The notes under the pieces were generated by a model. It worked only from the letters and a program-made list of their open reading frames with translations. It was not told the DNA's origin and ran no database searches. The translations under genes and the position numbers were made by a program. Source: Trichomonas vaginalis G3 (Eukaryota; Parabasalia; Trichomonadida; Trichomonadidae). From it: a stretch of 64,000 bases of DNA. Numbering within the stretch: position 1 is the first letter of the stretch; each line of letters starts with the position of its first letter. The stretch lies in the NCBI RefSeq assembly GCF_026262505.1, contig NC_067207.1:14290082-14354081 (forward strand), given 5' to 3'. Shown piece after piece: positions 53,176 through 63,914 of this stretch.

Positions 53176-54479
53176 TATTATTTTAAATATTATTTAATTT
53201 TATTATTTGAATAGGCCAACTTATATTTGAGAAGCTCAATTTGAGACACTTAAAACATTGAAATATCATAAATATTGAAATATTAAAAAGTGTATTTCAA
53301 AATATTGAAATTATAAAAATTTATAATACTGAAATTGAGACAAATTAATAAATTCAATGCGTTTTTTTTGAAATAACTCTCAAATATTATTTTTTGTTTA
53401 TTTAATGATGAATAAATATGATTGCTTTAGTCAATCATAAAAACTGATTTAAGTTTAAAATAATGAAAGGATAATTTGATCGTTTTTTAAAATACAATTA
53501 TTTTTGATGATTTGCAAGAATCTTTGAAAAGAATATAATATAGGTTCTATTATTGTAAAATTTATCCAAATCATGTATTACATAAATTACGATTAAAACG
53601 ATGAAAGAACCAAAAAGTGTGTTTTGTGTTTTGTTGTTGCGTGTTGGATGCGGGATCCTGTTATTTCCGAAATCGACAAAAAATTTGGAAATTTAATTTC
53701 CGAAATCGAAATTATATTAATGTTTTTAATATTCTTATATCAAAAGGATTAAAGTTCATTAAGAGAAAAACAATTCTTCTTCTTCAATCTATTGGCGCAT
53801 TTATTTCTACACGCCAATAAGGAAGGGAAAATTATAAGACACCATGGTGTCTTCAAAACGCTAATTTTTGATATTTTTAACAACCCTATGTATATTATAT
53901 GAAGTATATTGATAAGGTAAAAATCAAATTTTATTGCATATTCATCGAGAAAATAAACTAACGAATCCCTCAAAATTGAGAGGGTAATCCTCCTCCTCTC
54001 AAATAAACGTACATACGGGTGCACCCTTAACCTTTGCTCATCGTTTTTATAATCTTTTGAATGGAATGTAAACCGCTTCGGGCCAAAACATGTGCAAAGA
54101 GATGCATCATGTGTTAAATGATATATGTTCAAAATTAACAGAGCGTTTGACCACTTCAAATTTAATCTCATATTCTGATCCAGAGCGCGTTCTAGGTTGT
54201 TTCGGATGGACACGATGATGTTATATGAAATATCCAATTAATTCAACTCGTTTCAATTAAAATATTGAAATTTAAAAAAAAAAATACTGAACGAATTGTT
54301 TATAGATTATGGTTAAGTTGTCCTTGGGTTAATTGATTTATAAAAAGATAAGCGATATAATAAACTTGATATTTTTTATTCAATATTTTTTTTTTAAATT
54401 CATGGCAGGAGAAGAGGGGAAAATATAAAAAAGTTTATATATTAAAATATCAAAATAAAAATTACTTCTCTTGTTTTTC
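53176..54479. other. Intergenic DNA with dispersed repeat
   Basis: It contains the second copy of the 37-bp repeat (53985-54021). Minus-strand ORFs here run through that repeat and show no family, so they are not called as genes. Confidence 0.45.
53985..54021 (+). repeat. 37-bp dispersed repeat, copy 2
   Basis: Identical to 47401-47437 over 37 bp in the same orientation, followed here by the palindrome GGGTGCACCC. Confidence 0.85.
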
Positions 54480-56459
54480 TTAAATACCGAAAATATTCAC
54501 ATCTGGTGCTTTTGTAATATCATCGAACTTTTCGAGTTCGAAATCAGGGATATCATCCATTGGTTCATTCTCCATAGCGGTGATGACCGCTGGAGCGACA
54601 TCTACGATCATTTCTTGGTCTTCATCGAGATATTCTTCGAACTTCGGAGCTGGTTGCTGCTGCTGAGGAGTAACAGGCATCATAATTGTTCTGTCGTTCT
54701 TTGGTATGGCAGCGTTGATTGGCTTGATCGTGTTGCCCTCCTGAACGATCATTGGTGCCATTGGAGTGTAAGCCGGCTTCTTTGGCTTGTTCATGCTCTT
54801 GCAGTATCTTGGGATATCACCACAAAGCGATTTGACGGCTGTAACTGTTGTTCTCATGAACTCAATGTAGTTTAATTCTTCGTACTTTCCAGATGATGGG
54901 TGTCTGAAGTCGAAGAAGAAGCCGTAGACGAGGTTGGCCGATTCTACATCGTGGTATCTGAGTGGGAGATCGATTGTAGGTGATTTGAAGAGAGTATGAG
55001 ATGCATCGCGAGATGTATGGTGCATTTGGGAGTAAATGTCTTCAAGATAGTTGCAGCATGAATTGATCTGGCTTCTGAGACCTGTATCTCCCATGGAAAG
55101 CCTCAACGACGCGAAAAGTGTGGATGTGATGCATCTTGCGTAGAGAAGCAAGTAGTTCTTATCAGCGACGAATCCGAGTGCGAGGAAGAATGGTCGGGAA
55201 GCAAGTGCAAGCGAAAGGGCTGGGAAATATGTGCCATTTGAGTCATCATCTGTATTGCACAAGTTAACGAGCTCCTTGAGGTAATCGTTGCAGTAGTTGA
55301 GTGACGACTTAATTATTGGAGACACAAATTCCGATTTAACTGGTGGAATTGAGATCGCAGCGTTTGTCAACGCGAGAGATGCGTCAAGATGGTAGCAGAG
55401 TGCCTGGTAGACGATGAAAAGGGAGTAGAAAGACTGGTTCTGGGTCGATCTTGCTGCAAAGAACTTGATTTGTTCCTTAATCTGGAAATAGACTTCAGCT
55501 GTCTGTCCGGCCAAGTAATAGCCACCGAGAGGTCCGTAGAAGAGGTAGCTCTTAGATGTAGTAACGATATCGCGAACGCGCTTGTAGATGGCTGCAATCT
55601 GCTGATTTTGCATGACTTCGTAGGAGAATTTGAGAATTTTGAGCATGCAATCAAGGGTGCAGAACAAGTAGCCCTGGCAACTCCATTTGATGAGTTCGCA
55701 GATTCTGTAAGTATGGATTAAGAATTTGTTGAACATTCTGAGATTCGTTGGTGGGAAACCGCATGTGTCCTTGTCATTATCGATAAGCTTGATTAGAGAG
55801 TAAGCTGCTGCCGCTAATGACGTAGAAACTTCCATGAAAGTTGTGATCGTATTCTTGTTCTTCCAGCTGTTGTAGTGTGCGAAAATATTTTGGGCTTCGT
55901 TTTCCATTTTGGTAAATGCGTTCAGATAATCCTTCGTACGCTTGGAACATTTATTCAAAATTTCGAGCGAATGTGTTTCATAAAGTTTAATGTTTTTCTG
56001 ATAAAATGTTTTCAGTAATTCCATAAGAGTGTTAATAAGCATAACATAAATTGGAAGATTGTGAGGTGTATTATCCAATGGCAGAATCGTCAAAAGAATT
56101 TCAGTAGAGTCGATAATAGTCTGCGAGCATGCTGTTCTTGTGATGGTGATAATGTTTGTGCCTGGTTTTGTTGTTGAACTATTCTGTGTGTACGAGTAAT
56201 TTCTGAAAAATTGTGGGAAGTTGAATTGGAGTTTTGTTTCAGCGGCAATAAGCATAGTTAAATCATTTAAGTTAGATGATCCTTTTAGTCCTTGCATTTC
56301 TTTGATAATACTATCAAATAAGTATTGGATGATCTCTGTTTGGAACTGTTCGAAGTTCTCTTCACGGAATTCGGCTATGATAGATGATAACGCTGACGCG
56401 AAAGGAAGAAGTTTCTTAAATTTAGGGATGAAAAAGGGCAAACCTGGAAGATCGGACAT
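54480..56459 (-). CDS. Unassigned helical protein, 659 aa
   Basis: A whole host gene with a starting ATG at 56459 (MSDLPGLPFFIPKFKKLLPF). The first 530 residues are almost all predicted helix with recurrent pairs (ILNKCSKRTKDYLNAFTKME, LASRPFFLALGFVADKNYLLLYA), suggestive of an alpha-solenoid scaffold. The last 130 residues are a proline/glutamine and acidic tail (TPQQQQPAPKFEEYLDEDQEM, ending DVNIFGI), likely disordered and possibly a binding tail. No signal peptide or transmembrane helix is clear. Codon use looks well expressed and richer in G+C than the surroundings. I do not recognise a family. Confidence 0.8.
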   Translation of the reverse strand: MSDLPGLPFFIPKFKKLLPFASALSSIIAEFREENFEQFQTEIIQYLFDSIIKEMQGLKGSSNLNDLTMLIAAETKLQFNFPQFFRNYSYTQNSSTTKPGTNIITITRTACSQTIIDSTEILLTILPLDNTPHNLPIYVMLINTLMELLKTFYQKNIKLYETHSLEILNKCSKRTKDYLNAFTKMENEAQNIFAHYNSWKNKNTITTFMEVSTSLAAAAYSLIKLIDNDKDTCGFPPTNLRMFNKFLIHTYRICELIKWSCQGYLFCTLDCMLKILKFSYEVMQNQQIAAIYKRVRDIVTTSKSYLFYGPLGGYYLAGQTAEVYFQIKEQIKFFAARSTQNQSFYSLFIVYQALCYHLDASLALTNAAISIPPVKSEFVSPIIKSSLNYCNDYLKELVNLCNTDDDSNGTYFPALSLALASRPFFLALGFVADKNYLLLYARCITSTLFASLRLSMGDTGLRSQINSCCNYLEDIYSQMHHTSRDASHTLFKSPTIDLPLRYHDVESANLVYGFFFDFRHPSSGKYEELNYIEFMRTTVTAVKSLCGDIPRYCKSMNKPKKPAYTPMAPMIVQEGNTIKPINAAIPKNDRTIMMPVTPQQQQPAPKFEEYLDEDQEMIVDVAPAVITAMENEPMDDIPDFELEKFDDITKAPDVNIFGI

Positions 56460-57555
56460 TTTATTTACTTTTTACCTAAAAAAATTTTTTTTATTAATTT
56501 TTTATTTTGAATATTATTTTGGATTGATATATGAATTGTAGTTGAAAAGGAGATGATATATTTTGCCAACGATACGTAAATTAATTCATTGAAAAGCTGA
56601 AAAGTGACTACAGCACTATCATTTTCAATAATTTTATAAAAAATTGATTATATATTTGAAAAATTGCGTTGTCAATAGATTATGTTATGGTTATTTACTA
56701 TAATAACACAAATAAAAATGGTCTTTTTCCTTTTTGTCAAAGTTCGGATTAATTAAAGTTGTATATGAAATATTAAGCTGAATAGAATTAAGTATTAAAC
56801 GTATATTTTGACGTATTTTCTAATAGCCTAGTTGATCATTGAAAAAACCATAATTTACTGGAAAATGGGAAAATTAAACAAAATTTGATCATCCAAGACC
56901 CCAATATAATGAGGTTGTTATCATTGATATATGTAAAAATAAAAAATCCCTGAAACATATCGGTTATCATTATTTTTAATCTTTTCTCTGAAAAATTGAG
57001 GGTGGAGGATAAATCATTTGAATCATTTAATATGAAATAATTTGTTTATGTAGTGAAGAACTATTAAACTAAGTGATAAAAAAATTCGATTCGATTTTAT
57101 ATTTTCTCCCATTTTGAGAGAACTCTTTCCAAAATTATAATAAAAAGCAATCTGAACATGGCACCTATAAAATATATATTCTGGAAAATGTAATCAGTTT
57201 TGAGACATTGAAAGAAAAATGATAAAAGGAAGATAAAAAACAAATTCTGGATATAGTTTAGAAGGCGCAATAAAAATGATTAATACTTGTAAATATAATT
57301 CATTGAATTATCGTTTGTAAATTTCTCTTATCATGACAGTTTAGTTTATATAACTAAATTTTACGGAAATATTTTCCTTTCCCAATTTGATGTAACGATG
57401 TTTTTATATAAATTCATTTCAGTCAATAAAGAAAATTGAATAAATTTTATTGCCAGCAAATTCTTGATCTAATAACGAAATATAAAAATATGCAAAGAAA
57501 ATGATATATATCAAACATTTTTACAATAAAATAATTATTAACAAATTATAAAATA
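56460..57555. other. Intergenic DNA
   Basis: About 1.1 kb of AT-rich sequence between two leftward genes. No ORF, RNA gene or repeat recognised; it should hold the promoter of the 659-residue gene at its left end. Confidence 0.5.
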
Positions 57556-60500
57556 TTATTTTTTGGGCGCATTAGCCTTATTTGGATTAGTTCTAATAGC
57601 TAAGTATTTTCTTTTCTGATTAGTTGTTTGTTGTGGTCTTTCATCACTACTTGATGAAGATGATGAAGTTGATGTTGATGAGGAAGATGAAGATTCAGCT
57701 GAGGAACTTGAAGAAGATGAAGATTCAGCAGAATATGGTTCTTCGCCAGACGAAGATTGTGCTGGATGGAAATTGGCTCTAATATTTTGAGGAGTTCTTT
57801 TAGACAGCTGTAATTTCGGCTTCTGTTCTTGTGGACTTTGCTTTGCTTGTAAACTTCCAGATGGTTTACTTTGAGGACTTTTATTTGGTTTATTTTGTGG
57901 ACTTTGTTTAACAGGTTTTGTTTCTTGTGGAGTTTGTTTTGTTTGTGGACTTTTAGTTGGTTTTGGTTCTGGATCATGGTATTGAGATCCTCCTTCATAT
58001 ACTTTATTAACTTGAGAAGCAGAGACCATGCTTGTTGGTGTTCTTCTTGCTGTTTGTTTCTTCATTGGTTTATTAGGTTTCTCTTCTTTTGGAGGTTGTT
58101 GTTTAATTTCTGTTGGTTTCTTCATTGGTTCTTTAGTTTTCTCCTCTTTTTGAGGTTGCTTTTTTTCTTTATTTTTGGATTCATTGAATTCTTGAATGAT
58201 CCGTTCTCTCTGTTTGTTCAATTTCATAATGAATGAATTCTGGTTTTGTTTTTCTTTTTCTTCTTCTTCGTTTTTCTGTTGTTTATCAAGTTCTTCTTTC
58301 CGCTTCTTTATGTTTTCTTGGCTCTGACTTGAATGTTCTTTGACGTTATCGATGATTTCTTTGATGTTCTGTTTTTCCTTTATTAACTTTGTTGTTATGA
58401 AACTTAATTCAGTATTAACTTCTTCTTTTTTAATGATTCTTTTACCATCTGAAGATTTTGAAGTATTATCTTTTGACTTATTTTCTTCTTCTTCTTCCTT
58501 TTTCTTTTGTAGAATCTTCATTTGTTCTTCATAAATGCTCTGATCTTTTTCTTTTCTCTTTCTTTGTGTTTCTGCTTTCTTTTCTTTCTTTTTATCATGG
58601 CCCAATGATTTCTTGAACTCTTCTAAGTTCTTTTGCTGTTCAATAAATCTCCGATTTTCTTCTTCTTTGTCTTTTTCAACTTTCTTCGCTCTTTCATCAA
58701 TTGATTGCTGATCAACATAAGCAACTGCTGGAATTGGATCAAATTTTCTCTTTGATCTTTTTGCGAAATTCCTTGTTGGTTTTGTTTCTGTTTCTTCTTT
58801 ATCTTTCTCTTCATTTACTTTTTGAATATTTTCTTTCTCTTTCTGTTCTTCTTTCGCAAGCCTTTCCTTTTCAAGCCTTTCTTTTTCTTCTTTTTCAAGT
58901 CTTTCTTTCTGTTCTTTTTCGCGTCTTTCTTTCTGTTCTCTAGCAAGTTTTTCAAGTCTTTCCTTTATAAGTCTTTCTTTTTCTTTCTGTTCTTTCTCAA
59001 ATATTTCTTTCTGTTCTTTAGCAATTCTTTCTTTTTCTTTCTGTTCTTTAGCAAGTTTTTCTTTCTGTTCTCTAGCAAGTTTTTCTTTCTGTTCTCTAGC
59101 AAGTTTTTCAAGTCTTTTCTTTATAAGTCTTTCTTTTTCTTTCTGTTCTTTCTCAAATATTTCTTTCTGTTCTTTAGCAATTCTTTCTTTTTCTTTCTGT
59201 TCTTTTTCAAGTTTTTCTTTCTGTTCTTTAGCAAGTTTTTCTTTCTGTTCTCTAGCAAGTTTTTCAAGTCTTTCCTTTATAAGTCTTTCTTTTTCTTTCT
59301 GTTCTTTTTCAAGTTTTTCTTTCTGTTCTTTAGCAAGTTTTTCTTTCTGTTCTCTAGCAAGTTTTTCAAGTCTTTCCTTTATAAGTCTTTCTTTTTCTTT
59401 TTGTTCTTTCTCAAATTTTTCTTTCTGTTCTTTTTCAAGTCTTTCTTTTTCTTCTTTTTCAATTTTTTCTTTCTGTTCTTTCTCAAGTTTTTCTTTTTCT
59501 TCTTTAACAAGTCTTTCTTTTTCTTCTTTTTCAATTTTTTCTTTCTGATCTTTCTTATTTTTCTGTTTCTTTCCTTTCTCTTTATTTTCTTTGTTTGTTT
59601 TGCCGTCATCTTGATTTTTAGGATTACTTGGAACAACTTGAGAAAAGGGAGGAATAAATTCACTTAATCTTTGATGATAAATATCATTTTGTTGTGGTGC
59701 AGGTCTTTCAACTTTTTCTTTATTTGTTGTAGTATTTGTATCTGAGTCACTATCAGAAAGTGTAAAACTAGTTTCATCAAGAGAATCTGTTGTGTCTGGT
59801 GGCTGTTGAGTAACATCAATAACGATATTCAATGGTCCTTGATATTGAGTGGAAGAATTTGATTTATCATTAGAAGTTGATTCTTCTTTGTTTTCAGGAG
59901 TTTCTTTAACTTGAGGAATTGGTAATTCTTTTTTAATTTTTTTCTTTGTTTCCTCGATTTTCTTGTCACTTTTCTGTTGATTATTTGTGTCACTTTTCTG
60001 TTGATTATTTGTGTCACTTTTCTGTTGATTATTTGTGTCACTTTTCTGTTGATTATTTTCTTTTGTAGTTTTTTGTTCCGAAAGTTTAGATTTTTCTTGA
60101 GACGCTCTGTACCATGTTGGGCCTTTAATTATACTATTATTTGCTGGCTCAATTGGATGAGGATTCCAAGTTGTTTGAGAATTGTTTCTACTTGATTTTT
60201 CTGAAATAAATTCAACACCAGATTCATCTGAAGAATTCAAGTATTTCTTTTCACTTGGAGGAATTGAACTTGACTGTGTTTGCGAATTCACTCTACTCAG
60301 GTGTTCCTCAACCAATTTATCAACATCACTATCATCACTAGATTCTGTAACGAAAATTCCCCATTCTTGTAAATCATTATTTTCCTCTTGTTGTTTTTGT
60401 TTTGTGCCTTTATTCTGTGATTCAATGTTTGTTGGTAATATTATTTCTTCGTCTGAAGATGAAATATTAATAGCTGGTTCATAATCATTGATTTCAATAT

Positions 60501-62691
60501 TTTCTTTCAGTGGTTTTTGTGCTCTTGGAATATCATCATCATTGTCGCTTTCTTCTTCTTTCAAACTCAAAGTGAAATCATCATCACTTTGTTCTTTCTT
60601 AACTTGTTTAGGTTGAGGAACATTATTTTTAACAAGATTTTCTTCAACTTCAGACTTTTCTTCATCATTTTTAGAAGATTTAGACTTTTCTTCATTTTGA
60701 TTTGATTTTGATTTTTCTTCTTGATTGTTGTTATTGTTATTTTTAGATGATTTAGGAATTTCTTCGTTGTTTTGTTTAGGTTTAGATTTTTCTTCATTTT
60801 GATTAGATTTGAATTTTTGTTCGTCGTTTTCAGCCATTTTCAAGATATCGAAATCTGAATCAGTGTCACTTTCGACTTCAAATCTCTTTATTGAGCTGAT
60901 TTTCTGTTGTGGAGGAGAAGGTAAAATTCCCAGATGATTTGAAATTTGTGGAGAAGTAGGAACATTTTGTCTCTTTGGCGAAATCATGTTTGGTGGTTCA
61001 GGAGGAGCAGAACTCTTTGGAAATGAGTTAGGCATTGAACTTTTTGGAAATGTTTTAGGCATCGAATTAGTAGGAATAGATTTGAGTTGAACTAAAGGAA
61101 GTTTCGGAGATTTGATGTTTCTTCTTACATCACTTAATATTTGTGGTTGATTTTCTGTATCAGAAATCTCTTCAATAGGATCATCCAATTCTGTATTCAC
61201 ATCTGTTATTGATTCTTCTTTTTCTGGTGTTGTATGTATTGATTCCGTCATACTCTTGTAAGGAGAAATAGATGATGAAGATGTAGTTTTATTTGTTTCT
61301 ATTTCTTCATCATCAATAGCTTCGATAACATCGTCATCTTCATCTGATGAAAATTTACTTCTTTTCTCAGTATTCAAATGAGGAATCATAATATTTGCTT
61401 TCTTTGGTTTCAAAACAGGAGATTTAAATTCTGTGTTAAGTTTTGTTTGTTTAGACATGTTGTATTCAGGATAAATAGTGTGTTCAGGGTAACTTTTTGT
61501 CTTGTTTTGTTCTGTTTCCTTTTGTAATTCTTGTTTTAATTGTTTAAGTCTTTCAACAGCTTTTTTGGCATCATTAAAAGCGTTTTTGATTCTTTCTTTG
61601 AGAGAAAATGGTGGTTTATATGAAACAACAACAGAAGGAGTGTAAATACCTTTCTCTTGTTCAATCTTCCTCTTGATTTCTTTGATTGTTTCTGCCCCAG
61701 CTGAGGATTCTTCAATTGATTCTTTATATTCTTTCGATGACTTGATAAATTGGGCCAATTGTGGTCTATTCTGTATGATATGGAGCATTGATTCTTTAAA
61801 CAGGTCTTTTGTTGAAACTCCTGAGTATGTTTCAGTAAGTTGAGCAATTTCAATAATTTCTGACATGACATCAAGTAATTCTGAGTCTTTTTCTTTGCAA
61901 CTGTAGTAATCAATCAATCCTATAAGCAAATCAAAGAATTTTGGATCTTCATCAACAATTTTTTGGAACATTTCATTTTGTATTTCAAAAATTGTCTGCG
62001 GTTCTCTTGAATCTGTAAAGATAGATGGTAACTGTGATCCAGTTCCAATCCAACAATTCGAATAGTATGAATAAAAGTAATCAATTTGGTTAAATGAAAT
62101 TATTAAAGTAAATTGTGGGCAATGTAGTATTTGAGTAAGACGTATTGTGAATTTATTTGGTAATTGGATTGGAAATTCTTGATCAAATATTAATTGACTG
62201 CTATGTCTATCGAAAAATTTCCAAACTTTGCATCGGCGTTTGTTTGATATCACAACTAAAGCATCCCCATCTATGCATTCCATTCTAAGTATTCCACTTG
62301 GTATATATATAGATGCATCTGCTGAAATTCCAGTGTTTGTATCAATAATTGAAATCGTTTCATCGGTAAATGATGCAAAAAGTAACTCTTTCATGCATTT
62401 TATATCTATTATATTGCTTCTAAATATCGTGAATTGTCCCCAACACAATTCCTTCTGATTAATTTTTGCAATATAGGATAAATTTTTTTGATTCTTAGCA
62501 ACATATTGTATTTTTGGATTGTATGGATCAGAGACTGTCAGATTGTTTTGTATTTCGATTTGCTTTGTTATTGGAGGATTTTTTCTTGAAATTTCTGCAA
62601 TACCATCCACAATTCTTTGATAAACATTTGAGTCATCTGTAGGAAAATCAACTGGATTATCTATTGAAGTAAAAACCTCAATATCATCCAT
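57556..62691 (-). CDS. HIRA C-terminal-domain-like protein with long K/E coiled coil, 1711 aa
   Basis: A whole gene. Residues about 95-320 follow the order of the HIRA C-terminal domain: LFASFTDETISIIDTNTG, then IYIPSGILRMECIDGDALVVISNKRRCKVW, ILHCPQFTLIISF...YYSNCWI, and a helical end with STKDLFKESMLHIIQNRPQL. In HIRA this domain follows a WD40 propeller and serves the H3.3 chaperone complex; here no propeller precedes it. Residues about 350-1040 are acidic/serine-rich and probably disordered, 1040-1280 are KEQKEK-type repeats forming a long charged helix, and the tail is basic with a serine cluster (SSSSAESSSSSSTS). A chromatin role is inferred from the domain only. The match is from pattern recognition and needs a profile search. 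Confidence 0.6.
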   Translation of the reverse strand: MDDIEVFTSIDNPVDFPTDDSNVYQRIVDGIAEISRKNPPITKQIEIQNNLTVSDPYNPKIQYVAKNQKNLSYIAKINQKELCWGQFTIFRSNIIDIKCMKELLFASFTDETISIIDTNTGISADASIYIPSGILRMECIDGDALVVISNKRRCKVWKFFDRHSSQLIFDQEFPIQLPNKFTIRLTQILHCPQFTLIISFNQIDYFYSYYSNCWIGTGSQLPSIFTDSREPQTIFEIQNEMFQKIVDEDPKFFDLLIGLIDYYSCKEKDSELLDVMSEIIEIAQLTETYSGVSTKDLFKESMLHIIQNRPQLAQFIKSSKEYKESIEESSAGAETIKEIKRKIEQEKGIYTPSVVVSYKPPFSLKERIKNAFNDAKKAVERLKQLKQELQKETEQNKTKSYPEHTIYPEYNMSKQTKLNTEFKSPVLKPKKANIMIPHLNTEKRSKFSSDEDDDVIEAIDDEEIETNKTTSSSSISPYKSMTESIHTTPEKEESITDVNTELDDPIEEISDTENQPQILSDVRRNIKSPKLPLVQLKSIPTNSMPKTFPKSSMPNSFPKSSAPPEPPNMISPKRQNVPTSPQISNHLGILPSPPQQKISSIKRFEVESDTDSDFDILKMAENDEQKFKSNQNEEKSKPKQNNEEIPKSSKNNNNNNQEEKSKSNQNEEKSKSSKNDEEKSEVEENLVKNNVPQPKQVKKEQSDDDFTLSLKEEESDNDDDIPRAQKPLKENIEINDYEPAINISSSDEEIILPTNIESQNKGTKQKQQEENNDLQEWGIFVTESSDDSDVDKLVEEHLSRVNSQTQSSSIPPSEKKYLNSSDESGVEFISEKSSRNNSQTTWNPHPIEPANNSIIKGPTWYRASQEKSKLSEQKTTKENNQQKSDTNNQQKSDTNNQQKSDTNNQQKSDKKIEETKKKIKKELPIPQVKETPENKEESTSNDKSNSSTQYQGPLNIVIDVTQQPPDTTDSLDETSFTLSDSDSDTNTTTNKEKVERPAPQQNDIYHQRLSEFIPPFSQVVPSNPKNQDDGKTNKENKEKGKKQKNKKDQKEKIEKEEKERLVKEEKEKLEKEQKEKIEKEEKERLEKEQKEKFEKEQKEKERLIKERLEKLAREQKEKLAKEQKEKLEKEQKEKERLIKERLEKLAREQKEKLAKEQKEKLEKEQKEKERIAKEQKEIFEKEQKEKERLIKKRLEKLAREQKEKLAREQKEKLAKEQKEKERIAKEQKEIFEKEQKEKERLIKERLEKLAREQKERREKEQKERLEKEEKERLEKERLAKEEQKEKENIQKVNEEKDKEETETKPTRNFAKRSKRKFDPIPAVAYVDQQSIDERAKKVEKDKEEENRRFIEQQKNLEEFKKSLGHDKKKEKKAETQRKRKEKDQSIYEEQMKILQKKKEEEEENKSKDNTSKSSDGKRIIKKEEVNTELSFITTKLIKEKQNIKEIIDNVKEHSSQSQENIKKRKEELDKQQKNEEEEKEKQNQNSFIMKLNKQRERIIQEFNESKNKEKKQPQKEEKTKEPMKKPTEIKQQPPKEEKPNKPMKKQTARRTPTSMVSASQVNKVYEGGSQYHDPEPKPTKSPQTKQTPQETKPVKQSPQNKPNKSPQSKPSGSLQAKQSPQEQKPKLQLSKRTPQNIRANFHPAQSSSGEEPYSAESSSSSSSSAESSSSSSTSTSSSSSSSDERPQQTTNQKRKYLAIRTNPNKANAPKK
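58860..59575 (-). repeat. Coding minisatellite (K/E-rich repeats)
   Basis: Repeats coding KEQKEKLEKEQKEKERLIKERLEKLAREQ are arrayed in phase, with blocks copied almost exactly (compare about 58940-59110 with 59110-59380). Copy number is probably variable between strains. Confidence 0.85.
59975..60060 (-). repeat. 24-bp coding tandem repeat (NNQQKSDT)
   Basis: Four near-identical 24-bp units code NNQQKSDT in the disordered part of the HIRA-like protein. Confidence 0.9.
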
Positions 62692-63569
62692 GCAGATTCA
62701 AAAATCTCTGAAAGAATTTTTTTCAAAAAAAAAATAACAATATCCTTCAAAAAGTCTAGGTGCAAATGATTCTTAACTTTTCATGTTTGGTAATTTTTTT
62801 TCCTCCATTCAATTTTACGGAGTCAAATATTACTGTCAATTGATGTCTGTAAACCTGAAAATTCACATTAAAATATGTGATTATACCATTATAAATACAT
62901 TAGTAAATTCGATATCTTTACTAATTAGACACAGGTACAAAAAAAAAATAGTGCGGGAAAAACTCCGAAGTATGATTATTTTCCCCTCAAATTCATGATT
63001 GCACTATCTAATTTAATTTAAGTGTAAAATTAGAACCTACTAACTATGTAGATTCTAAAAAAACTTATAATTGCGATGTGTTAATATTAATTCTAATTAC
63101 ACACATATGTGATATGTGAATCGCCGTAATTCGACAAAATGAAGGTAATTGTTGCTAATTGAAGTTCCAAGTTCTCTGACATATTATCTCTTCAAGTGTC
63201 TTCGAATGAATGAGCATTACACATTTGTTATGCTATATGAAATATTTGGATTTGCATATGAAAATTCCCTATTTTAAAACTTTTCGAGACGCCAGCACTT
63301 TGAAATTTTTCTGGACTTTACGTCAGTTAAACTTCATCATTTCTAACCTGAGAAAAGGACTCATATTTAGGGTGTACATCGGGGCCATGGATTTTTTTAT
63401 GATACTTGGATTTTTTCTGATACTTGGATTTTTTATGATCCATGATTTGATATATTCCTGATTTAATCATATATCCCAAATATATATCATATGCACATGT
63501 CATTTCTATAATTATTTTGAAGCTGCAATGACGATATTGAAAATTTTCAAATTGGTTTCCTAAAAAAAG
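62692..63569. other. Intergenic DNA with a small tandem repeat
   Basis: No gene seen. GATACTTGGATTTTTT-type units occur about three times at 63390-63445. Confidence 0.5.
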
Positions 63570-63914
63570 ATGCTTACTGTCTTATTAATGGAGGCCATAC
63601 AATCAAATAATCATTATAAAATACTAATGGATCAGTATAAAGGGTACATTGATACATGGGATGCAATATACCTTATCGATTCTGATGAAATTAACTCAAC
63701 AACAAAATTATTCAAAGAAATAAAGGATAATTTAATTGATACTGGGTATTTTACGGCCCAAGATATACTTGATTTGATTGGAAGAGTTGGTCGAAAAAGA
63801 CCCCGTTATCGACGCGCGTACATAGAATTAATGAAGAGTATATATGAAGAATATCATTGCGATGACAATTTTGGAATTGATTTTCTTTCAGAGTTTGATA
63901 GATTGATAGTGTAA
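63570..63914 (+). pseudogene. N-terminal module of a trichomonad ankyrin-family protein, truncated
   Basis: The ORF matches the pattern of the N-terminal module found on hundreds of trichomonad ankyrin-repeat proteins: YKGYIDTWDAIYLIDSD, then IKDNLIDTGYFTAQDILDLIG, then RYRRAYIELMKSIYEEYH. In the family this module leads into a longer linker and ankyrin repeats. Here a stop follows at 63914 and the remaining 86 bases show no continuation in any frame, so it looks like a truncated copy. The ATG at 63570 is six residues upstream of another (MEAIQSN), which is an equally good start. Confidence 0.6.

Noticed and set aside
53749-54237. Leftward 162-codon ORF
   Set aside because: It has no family signature, runs through the 37-bp dispersed repeat and lies in low-complexity AT-rich DNA.
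54471-54875. Rightward 134-codon ORF
   Set aside because: It lies antisense to the end of the 659-residue gene, whose codon use and length are far more convincing.
58822-59667. Rightward ORF rich in phenylalanine
   Set aside because: It is the shadow of the K/E-rich repeats of the HIRA-like protein; the composition is an artefact of the complementary strand.
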